Source: Neostapfia colusana (Eukaryota; Streptophyta; Magnoliopsida; Poales; Poaceae). Taken from it: a DNA stretch of 64,000 bases. Every line of letters starts with the position of its first letter. Positions within the stretch are counted from its first letter, which is position 1. The stretch spans positions 23,123,928 through 23,187,927 of the forward strand of contig JASWHV010000001.1 in assembly GCA_030760725.1 (NCBI GenBank). Reading direction: 5' to 3'. This document shows positions 46,201 through 56,211 of the stretch, piece after piece. The position numbers and the translations under genes were made by a program. The notes below the pieces were generated by a model. It searched no databases and was not told where the DNA came from. It saw only the letters and a list, made by a program, of their open reading frames with translations.

Positions 46201-49200
46201 TATAAGCTTCTGCTACCTCCCAGAGCTCGTATCCATGATGTTTTCCATGCTTCAGTGCTGAAGAAATTTGAAGGCGCTACTCTAGCACAAGTTGTTCCTC
46301 TTCCACCTCTGCTCCATGGGAAAGTAGTCCCTACACCGGAGCATATCATCAAAGCAAGACTCAACAGAGGCGTTTGGGAGCTTTTGGTCAAGTGGCTGGG
46401 ACGTTCTGATGCGGATACTACATGGGAGCAGCTGGAAGATTTTAAGTGTCAATTTCCTGATGTAACGCTCGAGGACGAGCTGTTTGTCGGGAAAGGGGGT
46501 AATGTTGTGGACTCCTTTGTGGGCTGCCAGTACCACAGGCGTGCCCACGAAGGGTCCACCAGCAGGGCGCCAGCCACTGCTGTTTACATAAGAACAGTTT
46601 GTTACATCTGTTCTAGAAGAATAAATCGTTAGGATTGTTAGGATTTTGTGGAGTTTGTTACTCCTGTACGCTGGGTGCCGGCCAGCTATAAAACCAGGCC
46701 TAGTCTGTACTAGGAGGATCATCCAGAATAGAAGCAGTTTCCCTGTGGGGCGGCTGTTCACCCTGGCTGGATCCTCTGCCAGCGCAGGGGGTTCCTCTCA
46801 GCAGCAGCCGCACAGGGCTCCCTACCCTCTGCGTTCAATTCCCTCATCTCAGATCCATCTACACTCACCCCTCCACTCTTCCCGACGCAAGAAACACAAC
46901 ACGTATATTCGTTTTGTTTTGAAGATCAGATGTTTCCCAGCAAGCAAGGTCCAGCTGTGAGGTGGGGTCAAGTCGAAACTGCAGCCGTGCCTACTGTTAA
47001 GAAGGGAAATAGGGATAAGCAAAAGTAGGGCTGAAAATTGGAATTGTCTCCCTTGAAACATTAGAGTGTGTTTAAATAACTGAAAGTAAAAGCCCCAGAA
47101 GATTGAGCTGATTGAGTTAGCTCCTAGTTTTATCGAATCTTTTCTAGTTTGATAAAATGGTGGAACTTGCATTGCTCCTCACAAGGCTTTTCAGCATTTA
47201 AACCACACGTGTTGGTCCTTTGGTCTTTTTTATTGACCTTTTGATGGGTGGCGTTCCTTACTTCCTTTTTGTATCAATAAATATTTATGTTATTTTTATG
47301 TTTCATTAACTTCAGCTTATACTGATTATCTTATGTGCACTCTTTTTGCATGTATGCTCTTCTAAATCTGGCATATGATTTACTTTTCTTCTGCAGGTTT
47401 CCCGATACTCGGTGTAGAATGGCAGAAAATGGAAAATCCTGATCTCCGCAAGGCAATGGGAATGAAAGCTGACCAAAAGGGTGTTCGTATACGAAGGGTT
47501 GAGCCAACTGCTCCGGAATCTGGATGCCTCCAACCTTCTGATATTATTCTTAGCTTTGATGGTATTGACATTGCCAATGATGGTACAGGTGAGGCCTTGC
47601 TTTACATGACTTTGGAAGTTTGGATGCTCTTTTACTATTTATCTTGTCTACAATGCCTGGGTAATTTTGTAATATAATTTATAATCTGCTTTACATCATT
47701 ACGCCATAGTCTTATAGCTATCATCTGTTATCAGTTACTCTCCAATTATTTATCATTGACCTGGTCGCTTCTTCAGTTTTACTTTTTTTTTTCAATTTAA
47801 ATGGATTATTATTATCTATTTCCCATTTATATGGCACACTTATAGTCAGTGGACCTGATTATGGTAATTCAGTCTCTTTATGTCTATATACTTGATAATT
47901 TTTTATGTATTGCAATCCAAAATACTCGTATAGCTGGGATAAGGAAACTTAACAACTCTTGAAAAGAAGTGATAGTAACATCTTACTGTCTTAGGTATTA
48001 ATACCCTCATTTAGTTAGCTTATCATTTCATGTTTCCCAGTTAAAATTATTCTTTAGAAGAAAGCTGGGTACATGGTTACTTCTTGCTCTTTCTCACTTC
48101 TTGGATATCCAGTTCCTTTTAGGCACGGAGAGCGCATTGGCTTCAGCTACCTTGTTTCTCAGAAGTATACTGGTGAGAAGGCACGTGTGAAAGTTCTGCG
48201 CAATTCAAAAATCCATGAATTTAACATAAAGCTGGCGACCCACAAAAGACTTATTCGTGCTCATATAAAGGGAAGGCCACCATCATATTACATTGTAGCT
48301 GGCTTTGTTTTCATGACTGTATCTGTTCCATATCTTCGATCTGAGGTATTCTTTTACCCTATGCCTTTTTCTGTTATGTATGAAATCATATATCCTCATT
48401 TGACTGTCAAATTTCCTGCTCACTTTTAGTCATGGGTTTCATTTCCATGAGAATGGCTAAGTGTAGTTGTTGGCTCGCCAAGCCTATCACAACTCCTCCT
48501 TTATCCAGGCTTGGGACCCCCTCCTCTATCCTGCTCACTTCAGTCATGATTTTGTTGAAATCTAGATAGCTTGATCTTGACTCCATGTATCATATGCATT
48601 CTTTTCTCAATGTTTTCAAAAGTGATTTCACTGATTGCTAAGGAAGCCATCCATAGCCATTCACTTTATGGGCTAGCTATGCTCTAGATGCAATATTCTT
48701 GCTTCTTAATTGATGGCACGATACAAACAGTCCCCTTCTTGGTTTAGCATAGACTCTTCTATGCAAATTTGGTAATGTTTAAATATGTAGTAAGACAATT
48801 TTGCTTGTGTAGTTGCTACTACAAAATCTGTTTGCGAAATAGGGATATGTATGTCACCATTTTTTTATTATTTCCCCTGTAATATTCATTTTCGTTGTCC
48901 TCCTGTGCAAATTGTTGCAGTTTCTTCTTTTAGTTTCTTTTTTCTTAATAATCCCGTGACTAACTAGAGTGCTGTCTGGCAGTATGGAAAAGACTATGAA
49001 TTTGATGCCCCAGTGAAGTTGTTGGACAAGCACTTACATGCCATGGCTCAATCACCTGATGAACAACTTGTTGTGTTGTCCCAGGTAATGGTCACAACTT
49101 TCATTTGCAATGGTTCAGCTGGTCCATCTTGTTTTGCTTTGGAGCTTATTTTGTATTGGATGCTTATTCAATATTCTGCTGAACTTCCAGGTGCTCGTGG

Positions 49201-49635
49201 CAGATATAAATATTGGTTATGAAGAGATCGTCAACATTCAGGTAGTAATATGACAGGGTTACTGTGTGATTCTAGAATCTCTGTTTTAGATTGTCATATT
49301 ATATTTTTCTGTGTATATAGGTTCTTACCTTTAATGGCATACCGGTTAAAAATTTGAAGCACCTAGCAACCATGGTGGAACAGTGCAATGAGGAATTCAT
49401 GAAATTTGATTTGGAATATGATCAGGTATCTGGTGCACAAACGAAAGCTTGGTGTCTTTTTTCTTGCCCCCCCCCCTCTGATTCGTACTGAAATATCCCG
49501 TCTTTTTGTTTAATGCTTCTGTACATTACCTGTCAGGTCGTTGTCCTGGAGACCAAAACGGCAAAGGATGCAACTCAGGACATTTTGACTACACATTGTA
49601 TACCTTCAGCTATGTCAGAAGATCTGAAGACCTGA
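37278..49635 (+). CDS. DEG9: DEG9-type (protease Do-like 9) serine protease, nine exons
   Basis: An HtrA/Deg-family ATP-independent serine endopeptidase. Plant DEG9 is reported to be nuclear or nucleolar. Exons: 37278-37923, 39433-39632, 39736-39916, 47397-47588, 48113-48345, 48983-49084, 49191-49241, 49321-49425 and 49537-49635. All introns are GT-AG, and the exons total 1809 bases (602 codons plus TGA) with no internal stop. The N-terminus has a basic KRKRGRKTKQR and a histidine run. The catalytic triad is visible: His in VLTNAHSVEHH (exon 1), Asp in the ECDMAMLTVEDD segment spanning exons 1-2, and Ser in NSGNSGGPAF (exon 3). PDZ-type segments follow (RIRRVEPTAPESG, SDIILSFDGIDIANDG). The C-terminus is THCIPSAMSEDLKT. 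Introns 1 and 3 carry mobile elements, and intron 3 is 7480 bp. It looks functional. Confidence 0.95.
38021..38502. mobile_element. hAT-like MITE in DEG9 intron 1
   Basis: About 480 bp with inverted ends TTAAAAAAGCGGT (38027-38039) and ACCGCTTTTTTAA (38485-38497), outer end CAGTG. It is flanked by the 8-bp direct repeat CCTGTTGT (38013-38020, 38503-38510; one base longer if the preceding G is counted). Subterminal AAAGCGG and GCCTAGGCG motifs recur. It has no transposase. Confidence 0.8.
38732..39230 (+). mobile_element. Solo-LTR-like sequence in DEG9 intron 1
   Basis: It opens TGTTGTGGACGCC after a purine-rich GGAAGGGGAGAAA, has a TATA box (TATATAAACA at 38991) and could end at ATTCACA (39230). 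The opening matches that of the Reina LTR at 41745. No clear target duplication was found, so the right boundary is uncertain. Confidence 0.5.
40026..41476 (-). mobile_element. TRIM (miniature LTR element) in DEG9 intron 3, split by a hAT-like element
   Basis: The terminal repeats are 40026-40109 (84 bp) and 41394-41476 (83 bp). They are near-identical, with ends TGTTAAGC...TTCAAACA on the plus strand. Read on the minus strand, a primer site TGGTATCGGAGG (about 41393-41382, initiator-Met-like) follows the 5' repeat, and a purine tract TTGAGGGGGAG (about 40120-40110) precedes the 3' repeat. Flanks are ATTCT (40021-40025) and ATTTT (41477-41481), matching at 4 of 5. Without the inserted 40126-41283 the internal part is only about 125 bp, typical of a TRIM. 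Confidence 0.75.
40126..41283. mobile_element. Non-autonomous hAT-like element nested in the TRIM
   Basis: The ends GTGTTATCCTAAACGGT (40126-40142) and the inverted GTGTTAACCTAAACGGT (about 41282-41266) differ at one base. Flanking 8-mers are CAAGTGCA (40118-40125) and CACGTGCA (41284-41291), matching at 7 of 8. Subterminal GTTTAAACG-type motifs recur at both ends (40160-40215, 41100-41270). It has no transposase. Confidence 0.7.
41745..42144 (+). repeat. Reina 5' LTR
   Basis: TGTTGTGG to CACAACA, with a TATA box CTATAAAACCAGG at about 41930. Confidence 0.9.
42177..46495 (+). pseudogene. Reina gag-pol with four lesions
   Basis: The start at 42177 (MSGPETDPETL) is downstream of the primer site. 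Gag has a coiled-coil N-terminus, and the zinc knuckle CYYCTEKYTIDHKC lies at about 43180-43220. Protease reaches FVALVDTA and hits TGA at 43392-43394. The residues that normally follow the active-site Asp-Ser/Thr-Gly are missing, and the frame changes. Reverse transcriptase is intact by eye, with its aspartate pair in VFFDDILIYS (about 44255-44285). TAG at 44864-44866 replaces a Trp codon in RNase H, and a small deletion near 44903 shifts the frame. Integrase (45250-46100) keeps HEAGHEG, the CEVC pair, MDFVEG, SDRDTVF and the glutamate in SDGQSEVVNR. TAG at 46102-46104 is followed in the same frame by a chromodomain (WELLVKWLGRSDADTTWEQL). Confidence 0.88.
46503..46901 (+). repeat. Reina 3' LTR
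   Basis: 399 bp, near-identical to the 5' LTR. Differences were noted near 46517, 46519, 46544, 46588, 46628 and 46751. Confidence 0.9.
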
Positions 49636-51844
49636 AGAGAGCGAGACGCAGGCTGTTATGATCAAGAGCTGATTATACAGTCCTAGCTGGGACTGGGACA
49701 TACTTGATCATAGCGCCAGTTCCATGAGGCCCTGCACAGCGCCACTGATGTTATGTATGTTCTAGAGCGGAATGTAGTCAGGTTACACCAAGAAAATAGT
49801 AGGATAGATTGATTAGATAGTAGCACTTGAGCCACTGAGAAATAGTAGTAAAAACAAAGTTTTGCTCGTGTTGTTTTATTTATTAAAAGTCCACATCAGA
49901 AAACAGAAGGTCATCATGAGTAACGTAGCATACTCCCATTTGCCATGTTTGATTTGACGATGCTTCAGACGTGTGCTATCTTCTGCTTGCTCGAGTGACC
50001 ATATCATCATTTACATGTTGTGTGGGGTACTTAAAGTTCTTCCCGGCAAAATCGTATCTCGAAGTACATTTGGCACTAATATTTTTGTCTGCTTTGATGT
50101 GGCGTATTCTGTCGTTTCCCTGTCCTCAGGTTGTTGCCATGTCAATTCGCTGCGAAAGCAAGCCTGGCTTCGAGCTCAAGGAGGTTGATTTACTTCGACG
50201 AAGCCTCTTTTGCCCGACTTTTCCTCGCGTGCTCTGCGTACCCATCCCTTTGTTTGGAAGCAAATTCGCCATGCCGCCGTGTTCCTGCGCCTCCCTCGTC
50301 CTGCGTGACGTGATCCTGGTTGGTCCCTGGCGCGATTCCCGTCCCTCATCCCAGTCGCATCGTCCCAAAGTGTACATACAAATAGCTGACCGGTAGTGTA
50401 ATGCTTGATCTCTACGTTGTCTTCCTGCGTGTTCCATCATTGGGCATTGGCCGCTCCTCTCGAGCCCGATCGGGCACGACGCGACGGCGATCGAGGAACA
50501 CATGCATCATGTGAAAGAGAGCCAGCAGGAACACATGCATCATCTGCCAAAAGAATTGAAGAAACATCATCTCCTCGGCATGGCGCACGCGTCCGTGTTC
50601 GCGCAATCCCCTTGCCACGCCTTCCACACGCGGCGTGAGGCGCGCGCTTCCGGCCCGGGCGCAGCGCCGCCGCCGACCCCTGCCGCTGCCATGCATGCGG
50701 CTACTTTCGTAAGGTTAATGCGCTGGCTGCAGACCTGGAACGCCAGACGACAGCTATCCGCTGTTTCTGAGCTTTGGTTTTGTGTTCCTAATACTTACTC
50801 AGACAGCCGGACAGCGTCCATCAATCTTGATTATGGAGTATCATCAGTCCTCATGGCGCAAGTCTGCTTTTGAATTTTGATGGTATCAACCATTATAGGC
50901 TTATAGCTACCGTCGATCCTGAAAAGGGAACACCTGGCGAGAAACGGGAGAACCTTCATCTTGAATCACCAGAAAAGGCCCAAGAAAGAACACAAAGTTC
51001 ACCGAGTATCATTTTGAAACCACATAAAGTTATTGACTGATCATCACCAGACTTGCACTTTTTTTACTTGAGCAGAAAAAATACTATGGTTTTCCCCTTG
51101 AGATTCGGTTATAGAAATAGATTGCATTTACTTGAATTCTTGAAAAAAAACGCTCCACTTCGCTTTCCTCCTTTTTGAGCAAAGAATTTAGCCTTTTTTC
51201 TGAGAGTCGTGTATGGTGCCATAGTTATACAATGTTCTGGTTCTTCTGCGTACACGAATTAGTTTCACGGACTTCTGAAATTACCTCCTAGCTCATGTAA
51301 AAAATGTGATATCTTTCCAATACTGTGACACTAGATGACACAAAAGCATGTACATTTGCTATTTGTTGGAATTTATGAATGCTATAGGACTTAACGGTAT
51401 TTCAGAGCAAACATCTGGAAAACTCGGTCCGTCCATATAAGATCTTACCTCAAATAACTGGACAGATAACATAAAATCCCATTTGAATTCACTCAATCAC
51501 CAGACACCATGAGTTTCAGCTTCTCGCACCATCAAATGACTAAAAAGCAGAGTTGACCCCAGAGTTAAACAGCTTAAACAAATCCTAGTCCCAGGTTAAG
51601 TGGACCCCACTCTGTGAATACTGGAGAGTATCCAGATCTCTGTAGGCCATTGTCTGAACTCTGAAACAGAGGCAGCACCAGGACAGCAAGATAAAACGGA
51701 ACAGTGAGATCGGACAGAGACCCCTCCCACCTCACTCTCTTCCCTCACTCCGGCCTTCGCTTCATCAAGAAGCCACGGCCACACCAAACAGCACAAGAAC
51801 ATACCCTCACATCTCTTCCCTCTGCACTCGTCTGCTTGTTCGCC
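49636..51844. other. Intergenic region between DEG9 and the ROP gene
   Basis: It begins with the DEG9 3' untranslated region. A CACATGCATCAT-type repeat occurs at about 50498 and 50534, and 50440-50700 is locally GC-rich. No open frame here resembles a known protein. 51700-51844, rich in CT (CTCACTCTCTTCCCTCACTCC), is the likely 5' leader of the ROP gene. Confidence 0.5.
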
Positions 51845-54154
51845 ATGGCTTCCAGCGCCTCCCGGTTCATAAAGTGCGTCACGGTGGGGGACGGCGCCGT
51901 GGGCAAGACCTGCATGCTCATATGCTACACCAGCAACAAGTTCCCCACTGTAATACTTCTTACCAACCTGTTCCTGTCCATTTAATATAGTGAAGACGCT
52001 GGATTTATTTGAATCTCTGGGTGTTCAAGGATTCCCCATTTGGGTTTCTGTGTTCGTTTTCGTCTCCTTTTCGCGCTCTTTAGTTCTTAGGGCAGTTTAG
52101 TTTTCTAGTACGGAAACAAGAACAGGTTCTTGGTATCCTTGAAGCCTAAAAACATATTCATACCCTTTCAAATTTCAAATACCTTTCGCTTTGTGTTTTC
52201 ATTTTGCAGGATTACATACCCACGGTATTCGACAATTTCAGCGCAAACGTGGTGGTCGACGGCACTACGGTGAATTTGGGCCTCTGGGACACTGCAGGTA
52301 TTTTTCGGACTCTTTGTTCGTAATGTAGCTGCAGAAGTTTTTCTGTTTATAATCTTTGATTGCTCTTGGCGATCTTGAGAGTGTGGGCATCAAACTGTCT
52401 GCAGGGTAGGAAGATTACAACAGATTGAGACCACTGAGCTACCGCGGAGCTGACGTGTTCGTGCTTGCGTTCTCACTCGTCAGCTGGGCTAGCTATGAGA
52501 ATGTTCGGGAGAAGGTGCATTTCCTACAGTTTCGATTGAAGGGTTCCAAACTTTCAATAACTGTTTATACCACTCTCCTGTTACTTGTTCCAAATGAAGT
52601 AGATGCACTCATTTTCAGTTTATTTTACTAACCATTATCCTCATTCTCCTTTCAGTGGCTACCAGAACTTCAGCATTATGCGCCCGGCGTGCCCATAATA
52701 TTGGCTGGGACCAAATTGGGTGAGTTGTTTGACAACGAAAGCATGTTCCGTTTTAATTGCATTTGTGTGTCATATACTGAGATTGGTCGGAGTGGGATGC
52801 ATAACCTGTCTTTAGTACCTTGGTGGGTGTCTAGGACACATCGGTATTTGCTTTTTCTACGATTCTGTGAGATTTTAATTTGACTAGTCATTGTGATTTT
52901 TATGAACTTATTTGTAGTTTGTGCTAAATTGTTGCATTTGGTTCATGTTTAAATTGCTCAGAAAAAAAGAGTACAGAGGAAGGGCATATTTGAGAAAGAG
53001 TTTTGTGGAAGCTGTTCTTGGAGTCTTGGTGGGTAATTTTTTTAAAAAAAATGACCAATTTTTTTGTAATGGTAGTTGTGTGTATTTTTTCTTTCTTTTT
53101 TTTTTCTAAGATCGCTATGGCATACAAAAATAAACAAGCTCAACTATATATGACGAAAACAAGATGTACCAAATCCATATCCTTTTCAGCAAATAATTGA
53201 TTTGGTACATATTGTTTTCGTCATATATAGTTGAGCTTGTTTATTTTTGTATGCCATAGCGATCTTTGTTGGAAGTACCACTTCTTGCAAGTTTCGGATT
53301 TCCAGTAGAGGGTTTATGATTCTTGGTTACTTCATCGAATAAGAAATAAATGATACTACTATATCAGTTCCATGTTGGTATAATCTAGGATAAAATACTT
53401 ATCTTGTGCTTTGAAATTTCAATATATTTAAGTGTACATGATAAATAGTAATATTGATCTTTTTATGCTGGTATTCTCTGTTATGCACTGCACCTTTTTC
53501 AAGTTTGCTATTACATTTCTTATTGCACTTGCAATGCCTAGAGTTAGATCATTTATACCATTAAAAGGTTTCTTAATTTAAAAGTATGAGATTTTTAAGT
53601 GGACTTTAACTTTTGGCATTCGTAATATTGTATACAGATCTTCGTGAAGACAAGCATTACTTACTTGACCATCCTGGTGCAGTGCCTGTTATTACAGTAC
53701 AGGTCTAAATTATTTCTTCTACCTACACTGAATTCTTAGGACCGGAGAATTGTAGTTACCGAGTTTGTCTATATTTCAGCTTTGATTGAGGTATCGATGC
53801 CTTTCTGTATCTCATAGTTATATATGTGCTTTCCTTTCCATCTCACCGTGCAGGGGGAGGAACTTCGCAAACACATTGGCGCTACTTGTTACATTGAGTG
53901 CAGCTCCAAAACTCAGCAGGTTAATTCTTGTTCACTCCCTGAAGATATTTTGTACTTTCTTTTTCTTGTCTGAAGTATTTTTTTGTAATCTTTGATACTG
54001 TATTGTGATGCATTTGTTAACACCAAAATATTTTGCTACTATGTAGAACGTGAAAGCTGTGTTTGATGCTGCAATCAAGGTGGTAATCAAGCCTCCGACA
54101 AAGCAGAGGCAAAGGAAGAAAAAGAAAGCACGGTGAGGATGTTCAACATTGTGA
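51845..54154 (+). pseudogene. ROP/RAC (Rho of plants) small GTPase with two in-frame stops
   Basis: ROPs are GTP-switch proteins of the plasma membrane that control polarity and defence signalling. Exons: 51845-51949, 52210-52297, 52405-52514, 52656-52719, 53638-53702, 53854-53919 and 54047-54154. Splice sites are GT-AG and the total is 606 bases. Visible motifs are the P-loop GDGAVGKTC, switch I YIPTVFDNFSANVVVDGTTV, switch II DTAG, the TKLD base-recognition motif and ECSSKTQQNVKAVFDAAIK. Codon 66 (52407-52409), the switch II glutamine needed for GTP hydrolysis, is TAG. The basic tail QRQRKKKKAR is followed by TGA (54134-54136). The same frame then reads GCSTL and stops at 54152-54154, so the CaaL prenylation box of a type-I ROP is cut off. 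SWASYEN probably reflects a third change (Arg to Trp). A sequencing error cannot be excluded, but two stops make that less likely. Confidence 0.85.
53109..53265. repeat. 67-bp-arm foldback (hairpin) in the ROP intron 4
   Basis: The arms 53109-53175 and 53199-53265 are inverted copies with one mismatch (66 of 67 pair), separated by a 23-base loop. The ends are AGATCGCTATGG and CCATAGCGATCT. No clear target duplication was found. It may be a snap-back MITE or a small-RNA precursor. Confidence 0.9.
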
Positions 54155-55280
54155 GTAGAGCTTTTCAATAGATGTTCAATGTCAAATACGCTTGCTATTT
54201 TCTCAATACTAGACTTCTATTATATATAATTCGACATATCAAAAACGACCTCACAAGCACTGTCTTGAGCCAATACTGAATTACTTTGGCAGAACCACAC
54301 GTGAAGTTACGAACGTTATTCTGCCATATGTGGGCGGATTGTAGATCTTTGCATACATGGCAACTAAAAACTGTCAGTTTATAGGATGCTTCCAAAAGTT
54401 CAGGAATTTCTTCCTTTACACTCATAATGTGATCATATTATTGCATAAAGGTGCCTAGGTTTTATTAGCACATCCTAAACTTGAAATTGCTTGGTTCCAC
54501 ATGAACTGCATTCTCTGGACTATGCTCCAGCCTTCTAGTCACAACAAAACCAGCAAACACGGGTCCTGTAACTTAGAATCACTTTTCCCCATTGTTGCAG
54601 TTGTAGCCGCATCATGCATACAAGGAGACTAGGGTGCTTCAACTGATCAAATGCCTTAGTTGATGGTCCCCTAGGTCTGCGCTCGATATCTCGCATAGTC
54701 CCTAAGTTTCAAGGTGCTTGTTGCGCTTCCACACTTGTACTTGTAATGTGTATATTTACGTATCTTTAGCAGCTGACTTCTAGGACGTATATTAATGAGT
54801 ATTTAAACTTGTTCATGTATGATTAGCTCATGATGAGCTAGGAAGCTCAAATGCTCAATACATCCTGAGTAAGGGTATTTTATTTCATCCTGCTTTTTGT
54901 CGACTTCGCTTCAGTTCTTGTGAACGAACGAGCCTTTAACTTCCTGTGATTCATAAAACGGGTGAGCAAACCGATGGTGACATCCAAAATATAACAACGT
55001 GTAGCAAAATCTAAACATACCCATTTTAGAAAGGTGGAGTGAGCTCAACTCTCGGCGTAGCGGCTGGCCTCCAAAGGCCACCGACAGAGTACTCGCTCCT
55101 TAATTGTAGCTGACACTTAGGCGGTAATAGAGTGAGATTCATCTGAATTTTTCCTGTTAAGTAATGCTACACATGGAAGGTCCTAACCCTGTTTCCAGTA
55201 TTGACTCTTCTCCCCAAGCTAAGACTAAGAGCAGCCATAACCGTGGTCTGGTTTCCTTCGCGCCTTGGCAAGCTAGAGAT
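54155..55280. other. Intergenic region after the ROP gene
   Basis: 3' untranslated region of the ROP gene, then AT-rich sequence. I see no gene, RNA gene or bounded repeat here. Confidence 0.5.
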
Positions 55281-55750
55281 ATGGGATCGTACCAGCCACT
55301 GACTCCCAACAGCCAGACGCCACCGAGCACGTACAAACCGTGGCTACTTCGTCCCCAAACGCGCCTGCCCTTGGCTCGTCCTCGCCTTCCTCGCCTTGGC
55401 CGTCCTCTGCACACCCTCTGCTGCTCTCCCGCCGGTACTCAGCGTGCGGAGCTGCAACTACTCGGAGGGGCAATGGGTGCGCGCGCCGGGCCGCGGCCGG
55501 CGGTATCACGGCACGCTGTGCAACGTGAAGGAGAGCCACGACTGCATCCGCAACGGGCAGCCCGACACGGGCTGCTACACCTCGACTGGCGGTGGCAGCC
55601 GGACGGCTGCCCGCTGCCGGCGTTCGACGGCAAGGCGTTCGTTCCTCTCGGCTATGCGCGGTAAGCATTGTGGCTTTGGTCGGCGACTCGATGGCGCCTA
55701 ACCAGGCCCCCAGTCCCTCGTCTGCCTCCTCGGCGCGTCCTGCCAAGATT
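55281..55750 (+). pseudogene. Trichome-birefringence-like (PMR5/TBL) fragment, frameshifted
   Basis: TBL proteins are Golgi type-II membrane enzymes, several of which O-acetylate cell-wall polysaccharides. A possible start at 55281 reads MGSYQPLTPNSQTPP. In the next frame a hydrophobic anchor YFVPKRACPWLVLAFLALAV (about 55348-55410) precedes a PMR5-type domain (CNYSEGQWVRAPG, then the conserved IRNGQPDTG). The frame then changes to DWRWQPDGCPLPAFDGKAF (about 55580-55640), and again to VALVGDSMAPNQ (from 55670), which holds the GDS esterase motif. About 90 percent of the acyl-transferase domain after GDS is missing. At least two frame changes plus truncation make it non-functional. Confidence 0.7.
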
Positions 55751-56211
55751 TTCTTGTACGACTCAGTGTAGAAATTGCTTGTTTTACTTCAAACCAGTGA
55801 CCAAATTAAATGCTAGTAGCACGACTTTGGAGATGCATGGAGATCTACGCTAGTGGAATATAGATACACTGAGAATTGAGCACGATCTAAAGAACCATCT
55901 GTAACTTCGAAGAATCTCAACCAGTCAGACGTCGATACATATGATAATCATAACGGCACTAGTTTACTGTCCCGCGCCAACTGTTTGTAGTGAATCTCGA
56001 GCGAGTTGTACCGAGACGACACGTGCAAAAAATCAGGCTACTCTCACTAACCATTTCCTGATGGTGATGAATTGACTACTGAGATTGCTCACTTCAATCG
56101 ATCGAGTGCTTCTCTCCAATGACATATACATCCTTAAAAACAAAAACAAGGACAAATACAAACAACAGAGGTCGCGATGGACTCATCAGCATCCACGGCC
56201 AGGTCTACATG
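55751..56211. other. Spacer between the TBL fragment and the CACTA region
   Basis: AT-rich. I see nothing identifiable in it. Confidence 0.5.

Larger units (their letters stand above)
41745..46901 (+). mobile_element. Complete Reina-type Ty3/gypsy chromovirus in DEG9 intron 3
   Basis: 5157 bp, same strand as the gene, with the perfect duplication CGTAT (41740-41744, 46902-46906). The LTRs are 41745-42144 (400 bp) and 46503-46901 (399 bp). By eye they differ by five substitutions and one single-base gap. The primer site TTGGTATCAGATT follows the 5' LTR (initiator-Met type). The purine tract AAAGGGGGTAA precedes the 3' LTR. Short length, short LTRs and a C-terminal chromodomain point to the Reina lineage. 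Confidence 0.92.

Noticed and set aside
46646..46960. Frame of about 100 codons in the Reina 3' LTR resembling the start of the frame at 41889
   Set aside because: It is LTR sequence present in both LTRs, upstream of the true gag start, and not a gene.
49971..50396. Frame of about 140 codons downstream of DEG9
   Set aside because: No recognisable domain, poor start context and no splice or promoter support.
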